Shown here piece after piece: positions 31,345-41,959 of a stretch of DNA of 64,000 bases. Numbering within the stretch: position 1 is the stretch's first letter; each line of letters opens with the position of its first letter. The notes under the pieces were generated by a model. That model did no database searches, was not told the origin of the DNA, and saw only the letters and a program-made list of their open reading frames with translations. Location of the stretch: positions 54,497,223-54,561,222 of the forward strand of contig OY987303.1 in the NCBI GenBank assembly GCA_963920635.1, read 5' to 3'. The position numbers and the translations under genes are program-made. Origin of the DNA: Pseudeuparius sepicola (Eukaryota > Arthropoda > Insecta > Coleoptera > Anthribidae).

Positions 31345-32484
31345 TACAGGATGATTTTTTTAGGTCTACCACCGCGATTTTCTCGCTCATTTTGCGACCT
31401 ACAAAAAAAACGTAGGAGACAAAAATGTGGCAATTTTGGACAGCTAAGTGTTGCTGCAAAAGAAATCGGCATCCATGGCCAACTTGTCGCGCATTATTGA
31501 AAAAACCTCAAATTGAGCAAAACTATTAATGGCCGTGTGGAATGTTTATTTTAAGAGACAGAGGAAAACTTTTATATTAAAAATTGATGGCACTGAGAAG
31601 CTTTATCCACCAAGGTGCTCAGATAGTTTCAGCAAATTACACAGGGTCTTCGGCTCTCTTGAGGCTATGAATATTTTTTTATTATACTTCTTTGAAAACA
31701 CCTTATTTTCATCTGTTTTAGCAATAATGAAAGATGGGTTTTTTCGGGCTAGCGCACGGAAACAGCGCATGGAAAAACATTCCGTGCGCTGAATAAAAAT
31801 ACCGAATATATGGCTTTAAAATAGAAATATACAGCAAAGTAAACTAAATTTAAGAAACTCTATATGCTCTCTGATATTAAACATATACCTATTTTGTATT
31901 TTAATTCGTAAGTGTTTCAATATTTAGATATATTTCTGTAATATTTTTGACGTTTTATTCGCCTTATCTGACAATAACTAATTTACAACAAAGCACCTTT
32001 GAAATAATTTGAGAGTAACCATGGAAACGCATCATACATACCAAACACTATATTGTCTGCATTGTTTATTTTTTGTCAATTAAATTTATTATAATATGCC
32101 GATAAAATGTTTTATGTTTCCGGTTTCAAAGAAGTATAATAAAAAATATCGTTCATTACACGTCCAGAAATAGATTTTTCCGTGCTTGCATGACTTCACG
32201 TGTTCGGCTGCACCTCACACGGGAATTTGTCACGCGCGCACGGAAAAATCTTTATTTCCAGTTTTCCTCTGTCTCTTAAAATAAACATTCCACGGCCATT
32301 AATAGTTTTGCTCAATTTGAGGTTCTTTCAATAATGCGCGACAAGTTGGCCATGGATGCCGATTTCTTTTGCAGCACCACTTAGCTGTCCAAAATTGCCA
32401 CATTTTCGTTTCCTACGTTTTTTTTTGTAGGCCGCAAAATGAGCGAGAAAATCGCGGTGGTAGACCTAAAAAAATCATCCTGTA
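31345..32484. mobile_element. Foldback element, TIR TACAGGATGATTTTTTTAGG
   Basis: The outer arms 31345-31580 and 32255-32484 are inverted copies (GCGATTTTCTCGCTCATTTTG, CTCAAATTGAGCAAAACTAT, TTAAGAGACAGAGGAAAA). TA flanks the ends. The interior 31680-32250 differs from the copy at 20090 and contains its own inverted words (TATTATACTTCTTTGAAA, and AGATTTTTCCGTGC/GCACGGAAAAATCT at 32172-32247), so another insertion probably lies inside. Confidence 0.78.
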
Positions 32485-33330
32485 TATCTATCTATCTATG
32501 TTATTGCGGAAGAAAATAAAATGTGGAAAACGATCCTTTATAATTTTGAATAATTATTGTAATATTATTTTAATAAATAAAATTCTATATGTGAAATTGT
32601 ATTGCCAACATTATTATAAATACCAAATAGTTTGTTTTGTTAGTGTTTCGAAATTATTTTTTTTTGCAAAATTGTTCGGTTGGTTTTAGGAACAAGTAAA
32701 AACGATAATAAACGAATAAACTTTTTATTTTCCTTACCTGGCCCTTAATACAAACAAACCATTTTGCAAGTGACTAACAGTGCCCTGATTTTACTTGCAT
32801 CAACTTAACTCCCCGACCCTCTGCCTATGGCCTTACAATTTCCTTTATTAGCATTTTGTTTCTTATAGTGACTTGGAGATTACGATGGAGTGCACCCAAG
32901 GAACAACGCAGGCAAATACATTCAACAAATGGCAAAGCCTTTTTGGCGGACCCAGGTAGTCTCTTATAATTTTTTTTATTTTGGCGACAATAATAAAGAA
33001 GGACAGGGCTAATGCGGAACTTTCGTCTTTTTTCAAGGCGAAATTTTCAGCGGACTCGTCAATTCGATCGTTGCCGTGTGATCTCATTTTTCCGCCCAAA
33101 AAATTGTTTTGACGCACAGCACGCGCCTCGTCATAGGCACCGATGCTCAAGCATTGCGGTACATTTTGCACCTGCCAAAGACGCATGCCACGGCGTCTCG
33201 GCATAACCTCATGAATATTCATGTGGACGAAATGAGGAAGAAAGCAAGCAAGTTAAGTAGCAGAGGCGTATCATGTGCGACCTTGTAACATCTCTTGAGA
33301 GGAAGTAATTTTATTACTTAAATCGTGTTT
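32485..33330. other. Unique stretch with a GC-richer island at 33000-33220
   Basis: No repeat partner was found. The island ends with the palindrome CATGAATATTCATG at about 33208-33221, which resembles a dimeric POU-domain site. The open frames across the island on both strands look like shadows and match nothing I know. Confidence 0.3.
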
Positions 33331-33779
33331 TCTTGAAATCGGCAGTAAAGTGTGCCAAAATCGTCATTAAAAGCTCAGAAATCGGCACTGAAGTAGCCCA
33401 TTATTGTACTATTTTTTCAATAAGTAGGCCTTGGCGAGATGTAAACATCAAACGTCAGACGCGTAGCCATCGCCCGTCAAAAGTGACCAAATATTCAAAA
33501 CCCGGCCACAAAAGGCCCATTGCGAAATTGTTACCTATAGCAGCGCAATCTATCAGTATAAATATTTTAGTATGTTTGAATATCAATAGATTTGTTATGG
33601 AGGCTGCACAACAAGCAGCAGTTTGGTTTGTCTGTTCGAAGGTGCCGTGTCTTATCATACTTGATCTAGGTAGAGCGATCGTCAAAGTCAAGCAACGCCG
33701 CGCGCACTTGGTTCATGGACGGGTGATCCCTTATGATTATTTTCTTGCCTAATAAAACATTTTTTTCCGATTTCAAAAA
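33331..33779 (+). repeat. Dispersed repeat with 5S-rRNA-like segment, copy A
   Basis: It matches 51180-51597 throughout, and 62010-62435 (inverted) in its first 270 bp. Positions 33678-33732 read ATCGTCAAAGTCAAGCAACG, then CCGCGCGC and CATGGACGGGTGATCCCTTA. These resemble the internal promoter of 5S rRNA (AAGTTAAGCAGCGTCGGGCG...AGATGGGGGACC), as in SINE3-type retroposons. A 51-codon frame from 33597 (MEAAQQAAVW..., with LGRAIVKVKQRRA) crosses it and is also open in copy B. Whether RNA polymerase III uses it is unknown. Confidence 0.5.
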
Positions 33780-33910
33780 AAATATATAATATGTACCTCG
33801 GCACTGAAGTTCTTTTTATGCCTCGGCCAGAGGCCAGAGGCCTCGGCAACTAAATTCCACATGAGTCATACAAAGTCGAACTTCAGTGCCTTGGTACATA
33901 AATAACTATT
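33780..33910. repeat. Hairpin element H4 of the AATAGT family
   Basis: TATGTACCTCGGCACTGAAG near the left end pairs with CTTCAGTGCCTTGGTACATA at the right, ending AACTATT. The centre is GC-rich (CCTCGGCCAGAGGCC). It is attached to the 5S-like repeat, as is H5 in copy B. Confidence 0.65.
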
Positions 33911-34390
33911 TGATTACAGGGGAATGCGTTTTCTTCCTTTATGTGAAATTTGAAATAAGTATCGAAGTCTTGAGAATACTTTCCATTATGCACAATACGA
34001 ATAAAAGGTAGGTATAGCAGAAAAATAAGGAGCATAATATGTATACTAAAAATGCAGGTATTTTACTTTTTCCGCTTAAATAACGCAAGATATACCTAAC
34101 TAAACATAGGGTAAGTAAAAATATACATAAGTGTGTACCTAGGAGCAAACAGAATTATTTCCATAGTTTACAAGTTTTGCAAAATTGTAAGTTTTGGATT
34201 TGATTTATTTTGTCTTTGGGTTTTTAATTCCCTATTCGCAAGTAAATACGAAGTCGTGTATATAATGAAACCAAATAGATGTGGGGAAAATTTGCACACG
34301 AATAATGTATTTTTCCGAAAATCAATCAGAAATATTGACATTTTTGATAACATTTTTGAAAGAAAAAGTCAATATTTCCTTGCACTTAGT
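33911..34390. other. AT-rich flank of the recombinase gene, no gene seen
   Basis: No supported coding frame. It may belong partly to the element carrying the tyrosine recombinase, whose ends could not be defined. Confidence 0.3.
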
Positions 34391-34465
34391 CGTTGCCAGG
34401 CAACGGAAAGTAACTGTTAGGAAATATTTATTTTTGTACTGTAAGGAAATATTATTTCCTTACAG
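34391..34465. repeat. Palindromes downstream of the recombinase gene
   Basis: CGTTGCCAGGCAACG (34391-34405) is a perfect palindrome that also fits the RFX X-box. A second perfect palindrome with 13-bp arms lies at 34439-34465, CTGTAAGGAAATA and its complement around one T. Partial copies of the latter (AATATTTCCTT, CTGTTAGGAAATATT) lie just upstream. They may mark the element's end, act as recombinase sites, or form a terminator-like RNA hairpin. None is proved. Confidence 0.55.
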
Positions 34466-34469
34466 TTAT

Positions 34470-35569
34470 TTATAAACTAAAAAATGATTGAGAACAAGTA
34501 ACACTAATAATTTTATTTGTTTGACAATAATTAATATTGGGCATTGGGGGAACATTACAACTAGTAAGGTTATTTTGTTGATTATTTTCCGCTGCGAAAA
34601 TTGTATTTGCCACCTGTACCTTATTAGTAAAAGACTCTTCTATATATCCCTCAGCGACGTTTGATGATTTCCATCCGCCCAGCCTCTTTAAACTAGTAAT
34701 ATCTCCACCAGAGTCAACCAACATCGTGGCAGAAGACCGACGAAAACAGTGGCCGGTATATTCGGTCGGATTTGGCAAATTCAAATAAGTAGCCACTACT
34801 TTAGGCATTTTTCTAAATTGGTGTATTCCTACTACCTGTCTACATCCTTTTCCGTTTTGGTACTTAAAGAAAAATCGGTTGTTATTCATGTTTCCTGGTC
34901 TTAAAGCCACATACATGCGGTAAACATTTAAGTACATTTCATTTACTACAAATGATCTTGATGTATTCGTTTTAGAGTCTAGTATGCCAAGTAAAAGCTT
35001 AGATTGTAGGTCTTCTACATCTTGTAAGGTCATTTTAACTAACTCGTCCATTCTACAAGCTCCAGAAATACCAAATATTACAGCAACCTACAACAATAAA
35101 TAAATATGTAAATAATCCGAATAAAAATTGAAGTTTTGTGACCTACCTTAATCATTAAATATTCTTTATCTGAAGCTTCCTGGATAAATTTGTTGATTTG
35201 TTCTTTAGTTAAAATCTTGGATTTTTTTGGCCTATAGCCTTCTGCCTGCCGTTTCAATAATGAACGAAGTTTTGGATATTTAGATATATCCACATCATGT
35301 CTAATTGCAAGGGTTGCCTTCAACATTGAATAGTTCGCCCACAAAGTAGAATATTTCATCTTGGAACCAAGCTCCAAGAAGTATGCCATTACAACATTTT
35401 CTGAGAATGAACTTGCATTTTTATTCTTACGATATTCCATAAAACGATTGTATGCATAGTTATATTCTTCTCTGGATTTTGTTGGCAACAAATCCAAGGA
35501 GGCAGTATTTACTGCTTCCGTGAGTTCTGGGGGGGTTCCAGAAATGGAACAGTCATCAGCACTCATCAC
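34470..35569 (-). CDS. Tyrosine recombinase (probable Crypton-like transposase), two exons
   Basis: Exon 1 is 35569-35147 (141 codons). An intron with AAG|GTAGGT donor and TTGTTGTAG acceptor spans 35146-35088. Exon 2 is 35087-34470. The joined product has 346 residues in one frame without stops. Residues 20-140 form the SAM-like N-terminal DNA-binding half (LDLLPTKSREEYNYAYNRFM; LWANYSMLKATLAIRHDVDI). The catalytic half has Arg153 in ISGACRMDELVKM, a likely Lys180 in DSKTNTSR, His254 and Arg257 in TGHCFRRSSA, GGWKSS at 278-283 and nucleophile Tyr289 in AEGYIEES. All key residues are present. Such proteins cut and rejoin DNA through a phosphotyrosine link. The family is common in insect genomes and is best compared with Crypton elements. 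A domesticated gene is the alternative. Confidence 0.85.
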
Positions 35570-35813
35570 TTTATACTTTTACTTTTGCTTTTTAGAACGT
35601 TCGAAAACGCGGAAAACACTATGGGAAAACGCCAAAAATAAACTTTTCATGCGTCAAGTTTGACAATTCAATATTACTTTGTTTCCATAGTTACAAAACA
35701 AATATTTCATGCCATCCTTTATTTGTGAATAAAATTAATAATGCTTATTTCAAAATTTTAACAAGTTGATTGTAATAATTTATGTTCTTTGAGTAATTTT
35801 CGATTTTCGGAAA
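35570..35813. promoter_or_regulatory. Upstream region of the recombinase gene
   Basis: An AT-rich flank lies before the start codon. GTTTCCATAGTTAC near 35684 resembles an RFX X-box in inverted form. ACTTTATACTTTTAC just upstream of the ATG may include a TATA-like word. A promoter is expected here but is not demonstrable. Confidence 0.25.
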
Positions 35814-35949
35814 AATAGTATGTATACCTCGTAGGAAAAGCCACATTCCCCGACTCCGTATTGCCAGTCTCGGCTTACGCCTCGACAAGCAATCTTTACG
35901 GTCGTCCAGGAATGTTCAGCTTTTCCTACTAGGTACACAATGTACTATT
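35814..35949. repeat. Hairpin element H1 of the AATAGT family
   Basis: The left arm AATAGTATGTATACCTCG then TAGGAAAAGC pairs with the right arm GCTTTTCCTACTAGGTAC...GTACTATT. The interior is GC-rich (CGGCTTACGCCTCG). 136 bp, no coding part. Confidence 0.7.
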
Positions 35950-36081
35950 AGTGATCGGAGTTCCTTTAGTAGGCTAGAATCTAAGCCATCCTGATGCGAT
36001 AAGTCATTAAATTTTGATATGAAAATATATTCTAAATTGATTATATATTCACTATAAATTCTGGTGGAGGTACTGTCAAAC

Positions 36082-36949
36082 CTGGACCAACACTATATTA
36101 AAGACCCGAGCATGCCGTCATATTTCATTGTTGTTTACGGATTGGGGTGGCGCTATACGACGAAAAAAATTATAGGTTATAGGAGGGCATTCTGGGGCTA
36201 TTGGAATGTCAGTTTCTGACGTTTAAAAAATCCAAAATTTTAAATATCCAGCTTTATTACGATTTACCTTCTTTTTACGGTAACGAATTGTCTTTGCATC
36301 CAGTATTTTGCAGTTTTATCCTATTGATACGGCTTTTCGAGGTAGATTTGTTTGTGATAACATGAAATTTTCGCGCACATGAAGAAAATGGTATGCACAG
36401 ACCATTGAGTGAATTTCAGAAGAACAAATACTATTTTGTAATTATGGTATGATCTGATCAACCAGCTGAAGAAGCGAAAATTAAAGATATTATTTTGGAA
36501 GAGTATTTTTTAACGTATGCAGGAATGAAAATAGAAAATTTTGTTTATAGCTTCAAAGCGAACCAATAGTCCTCCATATAAAGAAGAAACTGAAAAATCG
36601 AATGCGTTTTATGCTTTCACATACTACAACTAGCCATGGACTGCGTTTCAAACCAAAAGGTACCAAATACTCTTGCTTGCTTTTTAAACTCGCTTTTCTT
36701 AGAAAATGTATGGAAATATGCCATGTGAACTTGTCAAATTAGAGGGACATAACAAACAAATATTTTATTTTATTTTGGATATCAAATTCGTTGTAACAGA
36801 CATATTTGCATGTTTTTATTTTATAAAAGATTCTGCAACAATGATGTTTTAACATTAAACTACCGTGTAAATTTGTTTCGTCGTGTGGCGCCAGTGGCGA
36901 TCGCTTGAAACAGCGCTATGCACAGGACCTTAATATAGTGTTGGTCCAG
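36082..36949. mobile_element. Element with 20-bp TIR CTGGACCAACACTATATTAA and 7-bp duplication
   Basis: The termini are perfect over 20 bp. GTCAAAC lies outside both ends (36075-36081 and 36950-36956). A second inverted pair lies further inside (GTGGCGCTATACGACGAAA and TTTCGTCGTGTGGCGCC). The centre has broken protein-like pieces (ENGMHRPLSEFQKNKYYF) that I cannot assign. Superfamily unknown, since 7 bp is not a standard duplication length. The sequence it interrupts reads TCTGGTGGAGGTACTGTCAAAC joined to TGCCAAATGG and may itself be old coding DNA. Confidence 0.8.
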
Positions 36950-36956
36950 GTCAAAC

Positions 36957-37215
36957 TGCCAAATGGTCCTGAACTGCCTTCATAGGCTTTTAGTTGACAA
37001 AATGTTGTTGACTTGTCTCTGCCTGCCAGATTACGCATACGAATATGCCTCTAACCATAAGCTTCTGGTAATAATCTTAATGGAACAGCAATCGTTAATA
37101 AACTTTTTCTGGATGAAGTTAATGATTGGTCATCAAAATGTGTGTTTTACGTTTATGTGCCTCCTCAGGTGCAATATTCGGAAATTTGTAATCTTTGACG
37201 AACCATAAGGCCTTG
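36957..37215 (+). pseudogene. Possible decayed coding sequence, family unknown
   Basis: Reading across the excised element and then in pieces gives GGGTVKLPNGPELP and NNLNGTAIVNKLFLDEVNDW with SSKCVFYVYVPPQVQYSE. The composition looks protein-like but frames change and stops occur. I do not recognise it. Confidence 0.2.
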
Positions 37216-37479
37216 TTCCATTACGCTGACATCTGCAATTATCATTATTTTCATTTACAACAAAGAAATAACACACCTGTGACATGTTGGCTTTATATTA
37301 TTCAACATATACAATGTATATGTAATATATAATATTATACATATTACTAGTATTATGTATATATAATAACATTTCGATGACTATAGAAATAATTGATTAA
37401 GATCTTTTTCTTAACTATACGTCAAACTACTCGTAAATCTTACCTTTCGGGATTCGAAAAAGGACATACAAATTTTGAA

Positions 37480-38335
37480 TTGCTTTTACAGCCATCTGCA
37501 CTGCAATAAGAACCGTGACAAACCATCACTATTTAAAATTGGCAACGGTATTGGATATAATTTACGCGAACCCGGTACAATACGAAGCACACCGTTCCGA
37601 GAGACACTGTGTAACAAAGCTCGGAATCGCCCGCTCAGCGGGATATTGATCGAGGGCCAAGGCGAAGGGAGCGGGAACGGGCAGGAGGGAAATATTTGTT
37701 TACACGGGCCGAGTGAGCGGACTTATAGTGTTCTCTAGACTATGTTAGTATCATCAAACTTAAGTAAGTGACTACGACCAATAAGAGCTAATCCTTATAT
37801 TTTGCCTCAAGTACTACTCGTATCTGTGATTGGGACTGAAAGTCAGGTGACTATACTTTTAAAAATAATTGGCACATACTACATCGTGTTTCAAGCCTAC
37901 ACTGTATAAGAATAAGAACCCATAAAAAACGAACTGTGCTTATTTTAAAAGCCGCCTGCCGCGACACTGCCGTGACGTAGTGACGTCCATCGGGCCACAC
38001 GGGCAGGTGATACGCATCCTTTTAATTTTATTGGAATTTACAATGTTTTCACGAATATTACGACCGGAGTTTCGGCCACCGAATCGGCCATTTCTACCGC
38101 AAAATTCGTGCCGCCGCGCCGCCGGTAACGAATCTTCGACGTCCGTTAGGCGCACAAAAACCCCGTTTTACCTGTAAATCGGAAAACTAGTTCTATGGGC
38201 ATGGGAAAGGTGAGATTCCCGAACGGGACGGGACCTTTTGACCCGCGTAGGGTCCTCCGTCACCCTCCGGGTGATGGGCGAGAAGGGACCGTTAGAAATG
38301 CGGATTATTTGGGGTCTGCTGAGCCTCGAGTTTTT
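37480..38335. promoter_or_regulatory. Two GC-richer unique islands (37480-37740 and 37950-38335)
   Basis: Both are CpG-rich against AT-rich flanks and have no copies in the window. The second contains TTTAATTTTATTGGAATTTA, a Hox/Cdx-like TTTTATTG core, and GC-rich blocks such as GCCGCCGCGCCGCCGG. The open frames are not protein-like. They are candidate non-coding regulatory DNA. Confidence 0.3.
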
Positions 38336-38558
38336 TGGAAATGGTATGCGTTTGTATGAAGGCAATTTTTTTAACGTTTGAGTCATCTTGTTAAACGATA
38401 TTTTCCTAAAATATAATCTTCACGATTCACAATAGATTAGCCAACATCTAATAGCACATCAATATAAATGCGTTTGGAAAATAGTAAGCTTAAAAGATTG
38501 AGTCCATTTGACAGCTGTCAATACGGAGCTTTCTGTTCTGAATATATTTTCTGTGATA

Positions 38559-38942
38559 CTAAAGTCTATCCAAGTTAAAGCGGCAGTAGATATAAACAAA
38601 GTCACATGACCGCCTTGCGATCGATTACCAGGGTCGGACTAATATGAAATTCCAAGTGGCTTGTAATTCTGAACTAATTCTTTTAGAAGTTCTAAAAATT
38701 GTGTTTTTACCTTTCGTGGATCATTATAAATTTCCTTAAATTAAGTAGCAAAATAAATATACAGAATATATTGCTCGCGATCCGATCTAAAATATGCAGG
38801 AAACTCGACCGAGGGAAGAGCCGGCCCTGCATTCTGCTCGCCGCGTAAACACTTGACATTTTATGACGGCCAGACCAATAAGAGAAGTCACGTGGTGGCC
38901 AATGTTTTGATCCACTGCCTCTGTAACTTGGATAGACTTTAG
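38559..38942. mobile_element. MITE-like element, TIR CTAAAGTCTATCCAAGTTA
   Basis: CTAAAGTCTATCCAAGTTA near 38561 and its perfect complement near 38941 bound about 380 bp. The similarity extends inward weakly (GCGGCAGTAGAT against GAGGCAGTGGAT, plus CACATGACC against CACGTGACT). No coding part, no clear duplication. Confidence 0.7.
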
Positions 38943-38974
38943 GTATACAATGTTCTACGAGTGTAGTGGAGAAG

Positions 38975-39110
38975 TGTAGATATAAGTATAAAATCAACAC
39001 AAACAATTTTAATAATTCGTTAAATCGTGTGCCACAAGGTAGTGTTTTAGGTCCACTTTTATATATAACTTTGGAGTTTCCTTCTGCATTAAATAAGATG
39101 AAAAAGAGTT
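38975..39110 (+). pseudogene. Small LINE reverse-transcriptase fragment
   Basis: The frame reads FNNSLNRVPQGSVLGPLLYI, which carries the RVPQGSVLGPLL motif of non-LTR reverse transcriptases. After a small deletion it reads FPSALNKMK, matching YINDFPSALN. No other part of the element is present nearby. Confidence 0.75.
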
Positions 39111-39339
39111 CGCTCAAACGTAGTCACGTGACTTACGCCATCGATCAAAAATAATATTTAAAAAATAAAATTGCTTAAAATGATTTACTTCGTTAACATT
39201 TCAAAAAGTTTCACTTGAAAAATTGTTTATTTTTCAATTTTACTAAGTGTACCAAAGTCGAATGCTCTATTAAAATATTTTCATATGCATTTTTGAGTTT
39301 CTGAAAATTTTAAAAAATTTAACTACATTTAAACTTATA

Positions 39340-39787
39340 TACAGGGACTCTGATTTCCATTAATTTAAATTTCTAGTTGGTAATTCAACAAAATTAAAGT
39401 TTAGTAACAAATTCATGTGTTATCCGATGATAAGTTGCGCTTGCGGTATTTTGTTTTTTTGTAATACACGAAAAAAATACAAAAAAAGTTACATTTCTTT
39501 TTTTTTTACTAGGTGGCTGACTTTAAATCTGACGTCCACCTTTGATTCCAAACAACTTTTGTAAGTAACTTTTTACCGTATTTTAAAAAATAAGGGTACC
39601 TACTTTACTCTTGAGTTATTTTGACATTTTTTAATCTACCTCGTATCCAAAAAGAGATATTTAAATTTTGATATGTACTTTTTTGAGTTTGAAATGATGC
39701 ACCAACTTTTATCAAGAATAAAATTTTCTGAGAAATTAATAATAAAAAAAAATTCCATTTGTGTCCAACTTTCTGCCGGTCACTGTA
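39340..39787. mobile_element. MITE-like element, TACAGGGACTC...GGTCACTGTA
   Basis: The ends are bounded by TA and carry short TIRs similar to other Tc1/mariner-like MITEs here. 448 bp, AT-rich, no coding. Confidence 0.55.
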
Positions 39788-39999
39788 TACTAGTTCTAAT
39801 AATCCATTCACGTTTTATTGCTAAATATCGATGTGAATATGTGTTTTTCAAAAGACAATGATTTTTAACTTTTTAAAACTCTGTTATATTTGATGCAAAG
39901 TTGATGTTTTCCATCAAGCTATTTACATAAAATTGTCCTGTACAAAATTGGTTCCAAAATAATAATAAATTAAAATATCATAAACCTATTTCACATACA

Positions 40000-40215
40000 G
40001 TGTGATCACGTATATTTTTACACCCCCCCCCCCCCCTTTATTTGCTATATTTTTGAGGTTAGGAAAAAGTTTCGGATAAAAGTTGTAGAAGCCAAAGCAA
40101 GGTCTTTTCAGAGTTTATTTAGTTTTATACAGGGTGTTCAGAAAAGTGGTGTTTATAAGAACGGCGCCAAACCAAATTATGTTTTTTTAAAATGGAACAC
40201 CCTGTATATTTTAAA
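40000..40215. mobile_element. Half copy of the GTGATCACGTATATTTTTACACC foldback
   Basis: TACAGTGTGATCACGTATAT at 40000, a run of C (about 40022-40036) and TTTTGAGGTTAGGAAAAAG match the left arm at 55764-55980. It ends in ATGGAACACCCTGTA. The other arm is missing. Confidence 0.6.
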
Positions 40216-40336
40216 ATATTTGAAATCTGCTCATTTGGAAAATATTGGATCTTGAAACTTTCAAATTTTCACTTTTGATGTTTATTTTTCGAAAATGAAA
40301 CTTTTCTGGGTATATCTATAAGTCAGACTTAATCAT

Positions 40337-40377
40337 CTCCTGATGATGCTAACATGGTTAGCGAAACACGCGTTGAG
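40337..40377 (+). ncRNA. Hammerhead ribozyme core with GUU cleavage triplet
   Basis: CTC, then CTGATGA (40340-40346), stem II GCTAAC-ATG-GTTAGC, GAAA (40363-40366), a two-pair stem III with loop ACGC, then GTT and GAG. CTC pairs with GAG in stem I. The triplet is GUU rather than GUC, allowed by the NUH rule but often slower. It probably marks the 3-prime end or pLTR of a Penelope-like element, though no coding part is adjacent. Confidence 0.72.
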
Positions 40378-40704
40378 TGCAAAAAACAAAGTTTTGGTGT
40401 GTGGAGTGAAGCAAAAGAAATATTTATTTAATGATTTATCAAAGTGTTTTTAAAATGTTAAATTTCATGATGAGACAATCATTTATTTTGATTATAATGA
40501 TATAAATATGTCACTCGCGGTGGATGCAGTTTAATAAATTAAAGTAAATGTTGATATAACTAAAGGAATGGTACTGGGGAATTTAATTAATTTCCAGTAA
40601 ATTTAAGCAATATTTAAGTTTTAAAATTAATGGTATAAAACTGAGATGGTAGACAAAATAAAATATCTAGTGTAGGAGTCATAGAGGATAAAAATTTATA
40701 AAGT

Positions 40705-40920
40705 GTTTTAAGAAAATAAGAATTTTAAATAGACCAATAATTTGTTATCAAACTTCTTTTTCGAAAAGAAATATTATTATACAATTATTCTTCCACAATA
40801 ATTAATTTAGGTATTGTAGTTCATTTTCATATTTATCTTCTAAACAAGATCAAAATACGAGCAAACTTCAGATATTACAAAACAGGGTAATGAGGATTAT
40901 TTTATGGTTAAATAAATACA
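40705..40920 (+). pseudogene. Non-LTR reverse-transcriptase C-terminal fragment
   Basis: Pieces read SFSKRNIIIQLFFHNN, YCSSFSYLSSK, then SKLQILQNRVMRIILWLNKY. They match the YCSS...LQKLQNRAMRIIL signature near the end of LINE reverse transcriptases. It is cut off by the foldback starting at 40921. Confidence 0.6.
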
Positions 40921-41773
40921 TACAGGGTGCCCCATATGTATGGAATAATGCTTATATCTTCTTAAAAAATATATTTAGAAAAAAATGGTTAAAATAAAAC
41001 TTACAGTGTGACCTATTCTGCGTAATCCTATCAAGTCGATTTTGTTTTACCTTTCATAATGTGGTTGCTATGGCAACGAACTTTTTTTTTTTTCAAATGG
41101 GATCATAACTTTTTTAATCGATTTTTGGAATCAGCTATTTATTCTGCATACAACAGCATAAAAAATCTATAGGTTACATAAGGAAAATTTTGAGAAATAA
41201 ATTATTTTTATTTTTTCCGATTTAATAGTGGACGTTATCAGTATACTCGATGGAGGCAAAAAATATGCCACATTAAAATTGTTTGATGGTTTTGCTTCTT
41301 TTCTTTTTGCTTTTCTTATAAAAACATTCTCATTGGTCGATAAATTTTATGTCCTGCAAGTTAAAATGGTACATTTAACTGAATTTGAAAGATTTACCAT
41401 TCTCATTATGGCAGAACCATCAAACAATTTTAATGTAGCATATTTTTTGCCTCCATCGAGTTTACTGGTAACGTCCACTATTAAATCGGAAAAAATAAAA
41501 ATAATTTATTTCTCAAAATTTTCCTTATGTAACCTATAGATTTTTTTATGCTGTTGTATGCAGTATAAGTAGCTGATTCCAAAAATCGATTAAAAAAGTT
41601 ATGATCCCATTTGAAAAAAAAAAGTTCGTTGCCATAGCAACCACATTATGAGAGGTAAAACAAAATCGACTTGATAGGATTATGCAGAATAGGTCACACT
41701 GTAAGTTTTATTTTAACCATTTTTTTCTAAATATATTTTTTAAGAAGATATAAGCATTAATCCATACATATGG
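40921..41773. mobile_element. Tc1/mariner-like foldback with trapped transposase promoter and start
   Basis: The arms 40921-41295 and 41411-41773 are inverted copies (GGTTGCTATGGCAACGAAC, AATCGATTTTTGGAATCAGC, TCGATGGAGGCAAAAAATAT). The left terminus is TACAGGGTGCCCC; the right terminus has lost its last bases. The 115-bp centre holds a TATA box and the first codons of a transposase (next entry). This makes the element an internally deleted derivative whose inverted arms now enclose only the gene start. Confidence 0.85.
41317..41410 (+). pseudogene. Transposase promoter and first 15 codons (Tc1/mariner-like)
   Basis: TATAAAAA at 41317-41324 lies about 42 bp before an ATG at 41366. The frame reads MVHLTEFERFTILIM and then runs into the right arm. 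This is the usual N-terminus of insect Tc1/mariner-like transposases (M..LT..ER..ILMM.G.GD). Nothing downstream survives, so no functional product is expected. Confidence 0.7.
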
Positions 41774-41959
41774 TTTGATTTGGTACATTCATCCCATGCA
41801 TGTACCAAATTATTTAGTTTCAAATTTACAGCTTTCATCTTGCCTGAACTAAAAGTTAGTGGATTCGTCTTCGGTTGCAGTTAACAAAAATCAATAGTTA
41901 CATTTATTTCAAAGAAATCCGAGGAATGCGAATGTTTTGGCTACCGGGCACCACTCATT

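Noticed and set aside
32863..33222. 119-codon minus-strand frame
   Set aside because: Overlaps another open frame on the opposite strand in a GC-richer island. No motif, no start context, no copy.
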